A stretch of DNA of 64,000 nucleotides from Chimaeribacter californicus (GCF_002858675.1 NZ_PJZF01000002.1:186001-250000); one strand, 5' to 3'. Positions 11,195 through 20,777 are shown, numbered from the stretch's first letter. The notes: a model not told the origin generated them from the sequence alone. Numbers and translations are program-made.

Positions 11195-12023
11195 TCGAGT
11201 CCACCAAGGGCATTTTGCCCGCAAACGTTTTGGACAAAACTTCTTAAACGATCAGTTCGTCATCGACAGCATTGTGTCGGCCATTCACCCGCAGCCCGGC
11301 GAAGCCGTGGTGGAGATTGGCCCCGGCCTGGGCGCCCTGACCGAACCGGTCGGCGCACGCATGGACAAGATGACCGTTATCGAGCTGGACCGCGATCTGG
11401 CGGCCCGCCTTGAAGTACACCCGACGCTGAAAGACAAGCTGACCATCCGCCAGCAGGACGCCATGACGGTGGACTTCGCGGAAATGGCCGCTGAAGCCGG
11501 CCAGCCGTTGCGCGTGTTCGGTAACCTGCCGTACAACATCTCCACACCGTTGATGTTCCATCTTTTCAGCTATACTCAGGCGATCCGCGACATGCACTTT
11601 ATGTTGCAGAAAGAGGTGGTCAACCGCCTGGTGGCCGGGCCAAACAGTAAAGCCTATGGCCGCCTGACGGTGATGGCGCAGTATTTCTGCAACGTGATCC
11701 CGGTGCTGGAAGTGCCGCCGACGGCCTTTACCCCGCCGCCGAAAGTGGATTCCGCCGTGGTGCGCCTGGTGCCGCACCGTGAGATGCCGCACCCGGTCGG
11801 CGATGTGCGCATGTTAAGCCGCATCACCACCCAGGCGTTTAACCAGCGCCGTAAAACGATCCGCAACAGCCTCGGCCACCTCTTCACGCCGGAGCAGTTG
11901 ACTGAGCTGGGGATTGACCCCGGCCTGCGGGCGGAGAATATTTCGGTGGCGCAGTATTGCGCGCTGGCGAACTGGCTCTCCGCCAATCCGCCTTTGCAGC
12001 AGGAACCACAGGAGTCGCTGTAA
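11187..12023 (+). CDS. rsmA: 16S rRNA dimethyladenosine transferase RsmA (KsgA)
   Basis: 278 residues (E. coli 273). It dimethylates A1518 and A1519 in helix 45 of 16S rRNA, a late checkpoint in 30S maturation; loss gives kasugamycin resistance. The SAM-binding loop EIGPGLGA is at residues 43-50 and the catalytic NLPYN motif at 113-117. The basic C-terminal domain includes [12 protein letters not shown]. Start overlaps the end of pdxA by 8 bases; the stop overlaps the apaG start in TAATG. Confidence 0.97.
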   Translation: MNNRVHQGHFARKRFGQNFLNDQFVIDSIVSAIHPQPGEAVVEIGPGLGALTEPVGARMDKMTVIELDRDLAARLEVHPTLKDKLTIRQQDAMTVDFAEMAAEAGQPLRVFGNLPYNISTPLMFHLFSYTQAIRDMHFMLQKEVVNRLVAGPNSKAYGRLTVMAQYFCNVIPVLEVPPTAFTPPPKVDSAVVRLVPHREMPHPVGDVRMLSRITTQAFNQRRKTIRNSLGHLFTPEQLTELGIDPGLRAENISVAQYCALANWLSANPPLQQEPQESL

Positions 12024-12400
12024 TGATTGAGTCGCCCCGCGTTTGCGTTCAGGTACAGAGTGTTTACATTGAGTCCCACTCCTTCCCGGAAGAGGATCGC
12101 TATGTGTTTGCCTATACCATCACGATCCGCAACCTGGGGCGTCATCCGGTGCAGTTGCTGCGCCGGTACTGGCTCATCACCAACAGCAATGGCGGCAAAA
12201 TGGAAGTTCAGGGCGAAGGTGTGGTCGGTGAGCAACCGCTGATTGCGCCGGGCAATGAGTTCCAGTACACCAGCGGCGCCATTCTGGAAACCCCGCTCGG
12301 CACCATGCAAGGGCACTACGAGATGATCGACCAGAATGGCGAGCCGTTCCGTGTGGCCATTCCGGCGTTCCGTCTCGCCATTCCAACCATGATTAACTGA
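12023..12400 (+). CDS. apaG: ApaG protein (Co2+/Mg2+ efflux-associated)
   Basis: 125 residues, the E. coli length, beginning [18 protein letters not shown]. An in-frame upstream extension to 11957 lies inside rsmA and is not used. ApaG is a single fibronectin III-like beta-sandwich, also found as a domain in some eukaryotic F-box proteins. Its biochemical role is unsettled: mutants in Salmonella affect cobalt resistance. The stop lies 3 bases before apaH, so coupling with the dinucleotide hydrolase is conserved. Confidence 0.95.
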   Translation: MIESPRVCVQVQSVYIESHSFPEEDRYVFAYTITIRNLGRHPVQLLRRYWLITNSNGGKMEVQGEGVVGEQPLIAPGNEFQYTSGAILETPLGTMQGHYEMIDQNGEPFRVAIPAFRLAIPTMIN

Positions 12401-12403
12401 TCT

Positions 12404-13252
12404 ATGTCGACATACCTGATAGGCGATATCCACGGCTGTTACGATGAGCTGCGCGCGCTGCTGGCGCAGGTGGCATTTGATCCGGCCCATGACACCCTGT
12501 GGCTCACCGGTGACCTGGTCGCCCGCGGCCCGGACTCGCTGGACGTGCTGCGTTACGTGCGTTCCCTCGGCCCGGCGGTACGTATGGTGCTGGGCAACCA
12601 TGACCTGCACCTGCTGGCGGTGTATGCCGGGATCAGCCGCAACAAGCCCAAGGATCGCATCACGCCGCTGCTGGACGCACCCGACGCCGATGAACTGATC
12701 AACTGGTTGCGCCGCCAGCCGGTGCTGCAAGTGGATGAGGAAAAACGCCTCGTGATGGCGCACGCCGGCATCACGCCGCAGTGGGATCTGGAGACGGCGC
12801 AACTCTGTGCGCGTGAAGTGGAAGCGGTGCTCAGCAGTGACAGCTATCCGCTGTTCCTGGATGCGATGTACGGCGACATGCCGAACAACTGGCTGCCGGA
12901 ACTCACCGGCCTGGCGCGCCTGCGCTTCGGCACCAATGCGCTGACGCGGATGCGTTACTGCTTCCCCAATGGCCAACTCGACATGATCTGCAAAGATACG
13001 CCGGAGCACGCCCCTGCCCCGCTGAAGCCATGGTTTGCGCTGCCGAATCAGGTCACTGAGCAAGGCTATGCGATCATCTTCGGTCACTGGGCCTCGCTGG
13101 AAGGGCGCGGTACGCCGGAAGGGATTTACGCCCTCGACACCGGCTGCTGCTGGGGCGGTGATTTAACGCTGCTGCGCTGGGAAGATAAAACTTATTTCCA
13201 TCAGCCTTCCCTGCGCCGGGCCGATCCCCACGCCGCGCCGAAAGCCTCCTGA
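12404..13252 (+). CDS. apaH: symmetrical diadenosine tetraphosphatase ApaH
   Basis: 282 residues (E. coli 280). It cleaves Ap4A symmetrically to two ADP and removes Np4 caps from RNA. It is a PPP-family metallophosphatase: GDIHG at residues 7-11, [10 protein letters not shown] and GNHD at 64-67 give the metal ligands and the arginine seen in the family. ATG follows the apaG stop directly. A strong terminator 22 bases after the stop closes the operon. Confidence 0.97.
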   Translation: MSTYLIGDIHGCYDELRALLAQVAFDPAHDTLWLTGDLVARGPDSLDVLRYVRSLGPAVRMVLGNHDLHLLAVYAGISRNKPKDRITPLLDAPDADELINWLRRQPVLQVDEEKRLVMAHAGITPQWDLETAQLCAREVEAVLSSDSYPLFLDAMYGDMPNNWLPELTGLARLRFGTNALTRMRYCFPNGQLDMICKDTPEHAPAPLKPWFALPNQVTEQGYAIIFGHWASLEGRGTPEGIYALDTGCCWGGDLTLLRWEDKTYFHQPSLRRADPHAAPKAS

Positions 13253-13274
13253 CTGCTCTTGGTTGAAACATAAA

Positions 13275-13306
13275 AGCCGCCGGGTTGCTGCCCGGCGGCT
13301 TTTTTT
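13275..13306 (+). terminator. terminator of the lptD-surA-pdxA-rsmA-apaGH operon
   Basis: AGCCGCCGGG (13275-13284) pairs with CCCGGCGGCT (13291-13300) around TTGCTG and is followed by six further Ts. It lies between convergent apaH and the phosphatase gene; the upstream A-tract is short, so it mainly serves the plus strand. Confidence 0.9.
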
Positions 13307-13343
13307 ATGACGCGTTTTTTCTGGCGCGGTTCAGCCGTAAAGG

Positions 13344-15239
13344 CTACGCGCCGATGATGCCGCCATCCTCGCGGGTAATCATCAGGACGGACGAGCGCGG
13401 GCGCGGGCTGTTATCCGGGAAGTGGGAATCCTTCTCTTCACCCGGGTGCTGGATGTTCACAAACAGCGTGCGGTAGTCCGGGGTGAAGGCCACGCCGGTG
13501 AGTTCACAGGATTTCGGCCCCACCAGGAAACGGCGGATCTCGCCGCTTTTCGGGTCGCCGACCAGCATCTGGTTATTGCCCTGCCCCTGATAGTCATCCT
13601 TGTTGGTGTACTTGCCGTCAGTCAGGATCCACAAGCGGCCGTCGCGGTCAAAGCCCAGCCCATCCGGGCTGTTGAAGGTGTTTTCCGCCGTGATGTTCGG
13701 CGTACCACGGTTCACGCCCTGCGGGTGGGCAATCGGGTTGCCGCACAACGCGTACATGTCCCAGCGGAAATCCTCTGCGGTGGCGTCACCGCCCTCATCC
13801 CAGCGGATGATCTGGCCGTAGATATTGTCCGGGCGCGGGTTTGCCGCGTTCAGGGGCATTCCCTCGCCGCCACGCTTGCTGTTGTTGGTCAGGGTACAGT
13901 AAGCGCGTCCGTCATGCGGGTTCACCGCGATCCATTCCGGGCGGTCCATGCGGGTAGCGCCCACTTTGGCCGCCGCTTTCCGGGCGAAGATCACCACCTG
14001 CGCCGCATCCTGGAAGCCGTTTTCCGGCGTCAGGCCGTTCTCACCGAAACGCAGCGCCAGCCATTTGCCGGTGCCTTTCAGCGGCGTGCCGTTTGCATCG
14101 CCGTTGAACTGCGCGACGTAGAGCGTGCCCTCATCCAGCAGGGTGCGGTTATTGGCCGGGTTGGCGGTATCCACTTTGCCGTTGGAAACATATTTGTAGA
14201 TGAACTCGCCGCGCTCGTCGTCGCCCATATACACCACCAGGCGGCCATCTTTCGCCACGGTCACGGCGGCGTTTTCATGCTTGAAGCGGCCGAGCGCGGT
14301 GCGTTTGATCGGCGTAGAGGCCGGGTCCATCGGGTCGATCTCGACGATCCAGCCAAAGCGGTTAAACTCGTTCGGGTTTTTCGCCACATCAAAGCGCGGG
14401 TCGAAATCGGGCCAGTTGCGCTCCGGCTCATCCGGCTTCAGGGTGTAGCGTTTCTGATCGGCCGTGGTGACATAGCCTGCCTGTTTGGTGCCGAAATAGG
14501 TGTCGAAGTTCTCTTCGCAGGTCAGGTAGGTGCCCCACGGGGTTTTGCCGTTGGCGCAGTTGCCGAAGGTGCCGAGCACTTTGGTGCCGCTCGGGTCCGC
14601 CTCGGTTTTCAGCAGCGCATTGCCGGCCGCCGGGCCGCTGAAGGTCATCGGCGTGGCGGCGGTGATGCGGCGGTTGTAGCGGGAGTCGATCACTTTTTCC
14701 CAGCGCGGGGAACCGGCAATCCGGCGCACTTCCACCACCGACACGCCATGCGCCGCCTGGGATTTGCGTACATCTTCCAGGCTGGTGGCTTTGCTGCCGC
14801 CGTGGGCGAACAGGTACTGTTCGTTGACGTATTCATTGTTGATCGCCATCACGCCGCGGTTTTCATCCAGCGGGAAGAAGCTCATGCCGTCATTGTTGTC
14901 ACCGAACTGTTTCTCCTGATCGGCCGCGCTGTTGCCGCCGTTCGGGTCAAAGGCCGGGGCATCCGGGTGCAGCGGGTCACCCCAGGAGATCAGCACGTCC
15001 GCACGGTAGCCCTCGGCCAGCACCACCTTGTCTTCCGTGGACGCAGCGATGCCTTTGAAACCCAGCAGCGGGCTGCCGGTTACGCCTGCGGCCTGGCCGG
15101 CTGCCCAGCTTTTGCCGGGGAACGCGCCGATGCCGCCGAGGAAACCGGCCAGCCCGACGGCCCCGGCGCTGCCGAGCAGAAGTTTACGACGGGTGGGGTT
15201 AATCAGGCGATCGGCGTTCAGTTCAGTTTTGTCACTCAT
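13344..15239 (-). CDS. PhoX-family phosphatase, Tat-exported (DUF839)
   Basis: 631 residues from ATG 15239, which has AGGGA upstream; 30 extra residues upstream are open but unlikely. The start MSDKTELNADRLINPTRRK has a twin-arginine motif (R17 R18) before a hydrophobic stretch LLLGSAGAVGLAGF, so it should be exported folded. The body matches the PhoX/DUF839 family: STCEENFDTYFG-like (LTCEENFDTYFG), PEWIAVNPHDGRAYCTLTNN and DGLGFDRDGRLWILTDG. PhoX enzymes are Ca2+/Fe3+-dependent phosphomonoesterases active in the periplasm or outside the cell. It is inserted between apaH and folA, not an E. coli feature, and has a Pho-box promoter, supporting a role in phosphate scavenging. Substrate range is unknown. 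Confidence 0.88.
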   Translation of the reverse strand: MSDKTELNADRLINPTRRKLLLGSAGAVGLAGFLGGIGAFPGKSWAAGQAAGVTGSPLLGFKGIAASTEDKVVLAEGYRADVLISWGDPLHPDAPAFDPNGGNSAADQEKQFGDNNDGMSFFPLDENRGVMAINNEYVNEQYLFAHGGSKATSLEDVRKSQAAHGVSVVEVRRIAGSPRWEKVIDSRYNRRITAATPMTFSGPAAGNALLKTEADPSGTKVLGTFGNCANGKTPWGTYLTCEENFDTYFGTKQAGYVTTADQKRYTLKPDEPERNWPDFDPRFDVAKNPNEFNRFGWIVEIDPMDPASTPIKRTALGRFKHENAAVTVAKDGRLVVYMGDDERGEFIYKYVSNGKVDTANPANNRTLLDEGTLYVAQFNGDANGTPLKGTGKWLALRFGENGLTPENGFQDAAQVVIFARKAAAKVGATRMDRPEWIAVNPHDGRAYCTLTNNSKRGGEGMPLNAANPRPDNIYGQIIRWDEGGDATAEDFRWDMYALCGNPIAHPQGVNRGTPNITAENTFNSPDGLGFDRDGRLWILTDGKYTNKDDYQGQGNNQMLVGDPKSGEIRRFLVGPKSCELTGVAFTPDYRTLFVNIQHPGEEKDSHFPDNSPRPRSSVLMITREDGGIIGA

Positions 15240-15288
15240 GCGAAATTCCCTATGCTTAATTGGCGCAGCCAGGCTGACGATGCGGGCC

Positions 15289-15322
15289 AGTGTAAACAGG
15301 GAAAGTGACAGGATTGTTACAA
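15289..15322 (-). promoter_or_regulatory. Pho-box promoter of the PhoX-type phosphatase
   Basis: On the minus strand two 7-mers, TTGTAAC and CTGTCAC, lie 11 bp apart (15305-15322). The second is a perfect PhoB repeat and the first matches in core positions. Exactly 10 bases further on is a -10 like TACACT (15289-15294), the spacing found in E. coli phoA. A third repeat-like CTGTAAC lies upstream at 15335-15341. The motif match and spacing are seen directly; PhoB control is inferred. Confidence 0.65.
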
Positions 15323-15395
15323 AAAACAAGAATTGTTACAGCGGGAAAAGCGTGGAAACAGGCGCGTGAAGGTCACGCGCCGGGGCAAACAGAGA

Positions 15396-15878
15396 TTAAC
15401 GGCGGTCGAGGATTTCGAAACAGTAGCTGTGGGAGTTATTGTCGTCTGCGTCGTGGAACTCGCTGAAGGTGCTCTCCCACTCATCCGGCTCGTAGTCCGG
15501 GAAATGGGTATCGCCTTCCACTTCCGCATCGATGTGCGTCAGGTAGAGGCGGTCTGCGCGCGGCAGGAACTGGGTATACACCCGGCCACCGCCAATCACC
15601 ATCACTTCGGCAGCATCACCGGCGGCGGCGATCGCCCCGTCAACTGACGTCACCCAGGTAACGCCATCGTGGTCGCCCGGTTGGCTGCTGATAACGATAT
15701 TGTGGCGCCCCGGTAACGGGCGTCCAATAGACTCAAATGTCTTGCGTCCCATAATTACCGGTTTGTTGAGCGTGTTACGTTTAAACCACGCCAAGTCAGC
15801 CGGTAAATGCCATGGCATGGCGTTTTCCATGCCAATAACGCGATCCACCGCCAGTGCAGCGATCAGGCTGATAATCAT
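15396..15878 (-). CDS. folA: dihydrofolate reductase FolA
   Basis: 160 residues (E. coli 159) starting [20 protein letters not shown]. It reduces dihydrofolate to tetrahydrofolate with NADPH and is the trimethoprim target. The catalytic acid is D28 (E. coli D27) in PADLAWF; the NADPH-binding MVIGGGRVY is intact. The reading frame is open 17 codons further upstream, but homology and the promoter position favour 15878. It lies convergent to nothing near by; the PhoX-type gene follows in the same direction. Confidence 0.97.
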   Translation of the reverse strand: MIISLIAALAVDRVIGMENAMPWHLPADLAWFKRNTLNKPVIMGRKTFESIGRPLPGRHNIVISSQPGDHDGVTWVTSVDGAIAAAGDAAEVMVIGGGRVYTQFLPRADRLYLTHIDAEVEGDTHFPDYEPDEWESTFSEFHDADDNNSHSYCFEILDRR

Positions 15879-15943
15879 TGTTGAACCTTGTGTGTCGGAA
15901 AGTGTTGTCGTCGGAAAAAAATGTGTCACCGAAAAGTGCTGCC

Positions 15944-15972
15944 ACTATACGGAAAGGGAGTAAGGCCGTCGA
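15944..15972 (-). promoter_or_regulatory. putative folA sigma-70 promoter
   Basis: TCGACG (15967-15972) and TATAGT (15944-15949), each read on the minus strand, are separated by 17 bases and lie 66 bp before folA. The match is 4 of 6 at -35 and 5 of 6 at -10. Confidence 0.5.
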
Positions 15973-16127
15973 TAGCGTTAATCACTCCGTAAGAATTTAT
16001 AAGACAGCTCTTAGCGAAGCCGTCATTTTACCGTTTATTTCGCCACAAATAGTGACTTATTCGCGTGTTTCATCGTCTTTAAAGGCACACTTGACAGAAT
16101 AAGATCGCCCTTACTACCCGGAAAGAG

Positions 16128-16592
16128 TTATACCCCCGGCCGCGTGCGATAGAGCCACAACCCCGGCAGTGACAGGCCAATAGAGAGCGCGCCGACGATA
16201 AACCCGGCCCGCAGGAAATGGGTCACCATCCGTGCCATCAGCGCCTCGCTATAGCCAACGCGGGCAATCTCCACCACGGAGATCATGGCGGTATAGGCGG
16301 AGATGCCGGGGAACATCGGGATCACCGCCGCCACGGTAAACACTTTCGGGTGTGCCAGCAACCAGCGTGACCAGTTAATGCCTATCACCCCGATCAACAC
16401 CGCCGCCAGCAGGGAGGCCAGCTCAATATTCAGCCCGGCCTGCATCATCAGCAGCCGTGCGCCGTGGCCGGCCGCCCCCAACGCCGCGCAGTAGGGCAGC
16501 GCCCGCTGCGGCACGTTAAACACCATGGCGAACCCCAGCGCCGGAATCGCCGCCAGCACCATGTCTTCGAGTAACAGCAGTAACAAGTTCAT
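16128..16592 (-). CDS. yjjB: ThrE-family exporter subunit YjjB
   Basis: 154 residues, close to E. coli YjjB (157). It is a small all-membrane protein with about five hydrophobic helices; [22 protein letters not shown] is conserved, as is the ending [11 protein letters not shown]. YjjB pairs with YjjP to make a split ThrE-type transporter reported to export succinate. I use ATG 16592, which forms an ATGA overlap with the yjjP stop; a GTG two codons earlier is possible. Confidence 0.92.
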   Translation of the reverse strand: MNLLLLLLEDMVLAAIPALGFAMVFNVPQRALPYCAALGAAGHGARLLMMQAGLNIELASLLAAVLIGVIGINWSRWLLAHPKVFTVAAVIPMFPGISAYTAMISVVEIARVGYSEALMARMVTHFLRAGFIVGALSIGLSLPGLWLYRTRPGV

Positions 16593-17392
16593 GCCCACCC
16601 CGGCAGATCAAACAGCGCCATCGCCATCACCATGCCGATGCAGGTTGCCAGCGTCAGCAGGCTGGCCATCGCCCAGCGCGCCAGCCCGGTATTCACATGG
16701 CCTTTAAACATATCCGCCACCGCGTTAATCAGCGGAAAGCCCGGCACCAGCAGCAGCACGCTGGCGGCCATCGCCACGCCTGACGCGGCGTGCAGCGCCT
16801 CCAGCCGCAACAGCAAACCGGCAATCGCGGTCGCCACAAAGGCGGTCAGGCAGAAGTTGATCAGCGGGTTCATCTGCCGCGCAGTGAGCCACTGGCGCAC
16901 CGCCATCGCGGTGCCGCTCGCCGCAAAGGTCACTGCCGCCGCGCTCCAGCCGCCGCCGTTCAGCCGGCAAAAACAGGCGCAGGAGCAGGCCACCATCAGC
17001 ACCACCAGCCAGCGCGGGTAACGCAGCGGCCGGATGTTCGCCAGCCGTTTTGCTACGTCATCGCACTGCAACAGCTTGTGCTCCGCCAGGATCACGCAGT
17101 GCTGCACCTCGGTGACCACATGCATATTGATGCCGCGATCGCTATTGCGCCGGGTGGTGGTCAGGCAGTGGCCGTTGCTGAGGGTGGTCAGCACCACCGC
17201 ATTGGCAGAGATGGCGCTCTCGACGGCGTCCATACCCAGCGCGATGCCGAGCCGGGCGGCGAGCTGTTCTACCAGCATACTTTCCGCACCGTGCTGAAGC
17301 AGCATCAGCGCGCACTGGATGCAGAGCCGGGTAATTTCCCGCTGTTGCGGGTGGGCCGTCACCGGGGGCGGCGACAGGGAAAGTGCGTGCAT
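16589..17392 (-). CDS. yjjP: ThrE-family exporter subunit YjjP
   Basis: 267 residues (E. coli about 256). The N-terminal cytoplasmic half contains [17 protein letters not shown] and [12 protein letters not shown], characteristic of the ThrE/DUF1212 domain. Several transmembrane helices follow, with [20 protein letters not shown] strongly conserved. It is upstream of yjjB and overlaps it by 4 bases, so the split exporter is made from one transcript. In E. coli these genes are near 99 minutes; here they lie beside folA. They are divergent from a LysE-type exporter. Confidence 0.93.
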   Translation of the reverse strand: MHALSLSPPPVTAHPQQREITRLCIQCALMLLQHGAESMLVEQLAARLGIALGMDAVESAISANAVVLTTLSNGHCLTTTRRNSDRGINMHVVTEVQHCVILAEHKLLQCDDVAKRLANIRPLRYPRWLVVLMVACSCACFCRLNGGGWSAAAVTFAASGTAMAVRQWLTARQMNPLINFCLTAFVATAIAGLLLRLEALHAASGVAMAASVLLLVPGFPLINAVADMFKGHVNTGLARWAMASLLTLATCIGMVMAMALFDLPGWA

Positions 17393-17521
17393 AACTGCCC
17401 CTTTATCCTTACAAACAAAAGGGAATTGTTATCACAGCGGGCACGAATAACCAATAAGCGTGATGCGAAATTCTGCCGGGAAGGCTATCATTCCGGTTTT
17501 CTGCTCCCGGCGTTGTAAATC

Positions 17522-18136
17522 ATGTTAGAAACCTCTCTGTTTGTCGCGACCATCGCAGCCCTGGGGATGCTCTCCCCCGGCCCCGACTTTTTCCTGGTGA
17601 TTAAAAACGCCGCCCGTTATCAGCGTTCCGCCGCGATGATCACCGCCCTCGGCGTGACCTGCGGCGTCGCGACCCACATGACCTACTGTGTGGCCGGGCT
17701 GGCGGTGGTGATCACCACCACGCCGTGGCTGTTCAACGTGCTGAAATATGCCGGTGCCGTTTACCTGATCTGGGTCGGCATCCAGGCGCTGCGCGCCAAA
17801 GGTGACAGCAAAATGAACCTCAGCCAGTTCAGCGCGCAGCCGGTGAGCCTGAAAACTGCCTTTCTTCAGGGCTATCTCTGCAACCTGCTGAACCCGAAGG
17901 CCACGCTGTTCTTCCTGGCGGTATTTACCCAGGTATTGCAGGTCAACTCCAGCGTGGGCGAGAAACTCTGGTACGCCGGGATTATCCTCGGCCTCTCCGC
18001 CGTCTGGTGGCCGCTGCTGGTGGTCTTGATCCAGAGCGAACCGGTGCGCCGCGGGCTGGCGAAAGCACAGAAGGTTATCGATCGTCTGCTCGGTGGCGTG
18101 CTGATCGCGCTCGGCATCAAAGTGGCCCTGAGCTGA
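17522..18136 (+). CDS. LysE/RhtB-family amino-acid exporter
   Basis: 204 residues with five to six hydrophobic helices. The signature MLSPGPDFFLVIKNAARYQR near residue 16 and NLLNPKATLFFLAVF near residue 120 define the LysE/RhtB family, which exports homoserine, threonine, lysine or related amino acids. The closest type by eye is RhtC-like, but the substrate cannot be set. It stands divergently from yjjP and ends in a strong terminator, so it is a single-gene unit. Confidence 0.88.
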   Translation: MLETSLFVATIAALGMLSPGPDFFLVIKNAARYQRSAAMITALGVTCGVATHMTYCVAGLAVVITTTPWLFNVLKYAGAVYLIWVGIQALRAKGDSKMNLSQFSAQPVSLKTAFLQGYLCNLLNPKATLFFLAVFTQVLQVNSSVGEKLWYAGIILGLSAVWWPLLVVLIQSEPVRRGLAKAQKVIDRLLGGVLIALGIKVALS

Positions 18137-18153
18137 TCTCCCCCGGCGATGAG

Positions 18154-18177
18154 AAGCGGGCTGCGGCCCGCTTTTTT
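18154..18177 (+). terminator. terminator of the LysE-family gene
   Basis: AAGCGGGC (18154-18161) and GCCCGCTT (18166-18173) pair around TGCG, followed by T residues to 18177. About 240 bp with no evident gene then precede yjiH. Confidence 0.88.
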
Positions 18178-18418
18178 ATTGCCCGCCGGTTACATTCTGT
18201 TATTCCCCCGGAAACCTCTCTCTCCCTGAACATTCAATCCGGCTTAACAATTGCGGCCGGAAAAGTTGCCCTCTGCCCCACTTTTCTTTGTCGCCTGCTG
18301 AAACGCCGCTTTTGTTGATCTCGCCCCGCCCTTTTCGCCAGTTCGCTGTTTTATGGTGCTTTTCCGGCCATTCTGCCGCACTGAACGATTAACTTCACCG
18401 CAACCGAGAGGGATATTC

Positions 18419-19072
18419 ATGGAACCCGAGCAGCGCGCCGCGCGCGTAGGCTGGACGGCCTACCTGGCGTTTTTTATTACGATCATTTTCTTTTCCGGCC
18501 TGTTTTCCACCAGCACCGGCTGGTGGCGGGTCTTTGACTTCACCGTACTGAACGGCGCGTTCGGCAAGATTAACGAGGCGGGGCAGACGGCGGTCTCCTT
18601 CCGCGGCAGCGGCGGCACCGGGGCCAAAGAGGGCTTCCTGTTTGCGCTGGAGCTGGCCCCGTCGGTGATCCTCTCCCTCGGCATCATTGCCGTGACCGAA
18701 GGGCTGGGCGGCCTGCGCGCCGCGCAACAGCTGATGACGCCGATCCTGCGCCCGCTGCTGGGCATTCCCGGCATCTGCTCGCTGGCGCTGATCGCCAACC
18801 TGCAAAACACCGACGCCGCCGCCGGCATGACCAAAGAGCTGGCGGAAGAGGGGCTGATTACCGGTGAGGAAAAAGCGATTTTCGCCACCTTCCAGACCAG
18901 CGGCAGTGCGCTGATCACCAATTACTTCTCCTCGGGCGCGGCGCTGTTTACGGTGATTACCGTGCCGGTGATCACCCCGCTGGCGGTGATTTTGATGTTC
19001 AAATTTATCGGTGCCAACCTGCTGCGCCTCTGGATCCACAGCCTGGAGCGCCGCCGGGCGCAGGAGCAATAA
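18419..19072 (+). CDS. yjiH: inner-membrane protein YjiH (nucleoside-recognition/Gate family)
   Basis: 217 residues (E. coli 227). I start at ATG 18419, with GAGAGGG upstream; the open frame back to 18353 is not needed. It has about five hydrophobic segments and the nucleoside-recognition (Gate) domain look, with SVILSLGIIAVTEGLGGLRAAQ and NLQNTDAAAGMTKEL. YjiH and YjiG together look like two halves of one transporter. The stop is one base before the yjiG start region, and iadA follows, as in E. coli; a role in isoaspartyl peptide uptake is only inferred. Confidence 0.9.
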   Translation: MEPEQRAARVGWTAYLAFFITIIFFSGLFSTSTGWWRVFDFTVLNGAFGKINEAGQTAVSFRGSGGTGAKEGFLFALELAPSVILSLGIIAVTEGLGGLRAAQQLMTPILRPLLGIPGICSLALIANLQNTDAAAGMTKELAEEGLITGEEKAIFATFQTSGSALITNYFSSGAALFTVITVPVITPLAVILMFKFIGANLLRLWIHSLERRRAQEQ

Positions 19073-19073
19073 G

Positions 19074-19535
19074 ATGACGACTCAGGCACGTAAAAACGTC
19101 ATGGAGATGTTTATTGACGGCGCGCGGCGCGGCTTCACCATCGCCACCACCAACCTGCTGCCGAATGTAGTGATGGCGTTTGTGATTATTCAGGCGCTGA
19201 AAGTCACCGGGTTGCTGGAGATGGTCGGCAACGTCTGCCGCCCGGTAATGGCGCTCTGGGGCCTGCCGGGGGAAGCGGCGGCGGTGTTACTGACCTCGCT
19301 GATGAGCATGGGCGGCGCGGTCGGCGTTTGCGCCAGCCTGGTGGTGGCCGGGGCGCTGACCGGGCATGATGCCACGGTGCTGCTGCCCGCCATCTATCTG
19401 ATGGGCAACCCGGTGCAGAACGTCGGGCGCTGCCTCGGCACCGCCGCCGTGGACGCAAAATATTACCCGCACATCATTGCGGTATGTGTGATTAACGCGC
19501 TGCTCTCCCTGTGGGTGATGCAGGCGCTGGTCTAG
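19074..19535 (+). CDS. yjiG: inner-membrane protein YjiG (Gate-domain partner)
   Basis: 153 residues, identical in length to E. coli YjiG. ATG 19074 sits right after the yjiH stop. It carries a second Gate-type motif, NLLPNVVMAFVIIQALKVTG and SLMSMGGAVGVCASLVVAGAL, in three to four helices. Similar paired proteins occur in sporulation (SpmA/SpmB) and in purine/nucleoside transport. iadA begins 9 bases after the stop, so the three genes form one operon. Confidence 0.92.
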   Translation: MTTQARKNVMEMFIDGARRGFTIATTNLLPNVVMAFVIIQALKVTGLLEMVGNVCRPVMALWGLPGEAAAVLLTSLMSMGGAVGVCASLVVAGALTGHDATVLLPAIYLMGNPVQNVGRCLGTAAVDAKYYPHIIAVCVINALLSLWVMQALV

Positions 19536-19544
19536 GAGCCACCG

Positions 19545-20708
19545 ATGGATCTTTCTGTAGCAGGCTTTATGTTATTGCGCGGCGCGGAGGTGTACAGCCC
19601 GGATGCGCTGGGGCAACAGGATCTGCTGCTCAGCGGCGGGAAAATTATCGCCATGGCGCCGCACATCGCAGATGACGTCGTTCCCCAGTGCGAGGTGGTG
19701 GATCTGCACGGCTACACCCTCTGCCCCGGCCTGATTGACCAGCATGTACACCTGATTGGCGGCGGCGGCGAGGCCGGCCCGCACAGCCGCACGCCGGAGA
19801 TCGCCCTGTCGCGGCTGGTGGAAGCGGGCATCACCACCGTGGTGGGGCTGCTGGGCACGGACGGCATCACCCGCCACCCGGAATCGCTGCTGGCGAAAAC
19901 CCGCGCGCTGGAGCATGAGGGGATCACCGCCTTTATGCTGACCGGCGCCTATGCGCTGCCCTCCCCCACGATCACCGGCAGCATCGCCCGCGATCTGACG
20001 CTGATTGATAAGGTGATTGGGGTGAAATGCGCGATCGCCGATCACCGCTCCTCTGCCCCGTCGGCGGCGCAGCTGGCAGAGATGGCAGCGCAGGCGCGGG
20101 TCGGCGGGTTGCTCGGCGGCAAGGCGGGCGTCAGCGTGTTCCATATGGGCAACAGCCCGCGCCTGCTGGCCCCGGTTTATGACATCCTGCGTGACAGCGA
20201 CGTGCCGATCGGCAAACTGCTGCCGACGCACCTCAACCGCAGCGAACCGCTGTTTACCGCCGCGCTGGTGTTTGCGCATGACGGCGGCTTTATTGATTTC
20301 ACCAGCGGCATTGAGCAACCGATCGATGCCGCCACGGCGGTGGCGCGGGCAGTGGCGGCCGCGGTGCCGCTGGCGCAGATCACCGTAAGTTCAGACGGCA
20401 ACGGCAGCCAGCCGGTGTTTGACGCACAGGGCAACCTCACCGGCATCGGCGTCGGCGGCGTGGAGAGCCTGCCGCGCGCCCTGCGCATGCTGGTGCAGCA
20501 GCATCAGTTCCCGCTGGCAGACGCCCTCCGGCCGTTCACCTGCAATGTGGCGGCGTTTCTCGGGCTGGCAGATAAAGGCGCACTGCGGCCGGGGAGTGCG
20601 GCGGATCTGCTGGTGCTGACGCCGGAACTCACCATTCATCAGGTCTGGGCGAAGGGGAAACGGGTGGTCGATCAGGGTAAAGCCACGGTGAAAGGGACGT
20701 TTGAATAG
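19545..20708 (+). CDS. iadA: isoaspartyl dipeptidase IadA
   Basis: 387 residues (E. coli 390). It hydrolyses beta-aspartyl dipeptides formed by damage of Asp/Asn in proteins. It is an amidohydrolase-fold enzyme with two zinc ions: HVH at 67-69, carboxylated lysine K161 in GVKCAIADHR, and further histidines in FHMG and LPTHLNR; the catalytic aspartate lies in SSDGNGSQP. ATG follows TAGGAGCCACC. It is the last gene of yjiH-yjiG-iadA; a terminator follows. Confidence 0.95.
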   Translation: MDLSVAGFMLLRGAEVYSPDALGQQDLLLSGGKIIAMAPHIADDVVPQCEVVDLHGYTLCPGLIDQHVHLIGGGGEAGPHSRTPEIALSRLVEAGITTVVGLLGTDGITRHPESLLAKTRALEHEGITAFMLTGAYALPSPTITGSIARDLTLIDKVIGVKCAIADHRSSAPSAAQLAEMAAQARVGGLLGGKAGVSVFHMGNSPRLLAPVYDILRDSDVPIGKLLPTHLNRSEPLFTAALVFAHDGGFIDFTSGIEQPIDAATAVARAVAAAVPLAQITVSSDGNGSQPVFDAQGNLTGIGVGGVESLPRALRMLVQQHQFPLADALRPFTCNVAAFLGLADKGALRPGSAADLLVLTPELTIHQVWAKGKRVVDQGKATVKGTFE

Positions 20709-20733
20709 AGAGTCTCTGAAAACCGGCAGTAAA

Positions 20734-20756
20734 AAGGCGGGCATCATGCCCGCCTT
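20734..20756. terminator. terminator between convergent iadA and kefC
   Basis: AAGGCGGGC (20734-20742) and GCCCGCCTT (20748-20756) form a 9-bp stem with ATCAT loop. An A-tract on the left serves kefC and a short T-rich stretch on the right serves iadA. Confidence 0.8.
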
Positions 20757-20777
20757 GTTTATGTACTCTTTCGCGCC

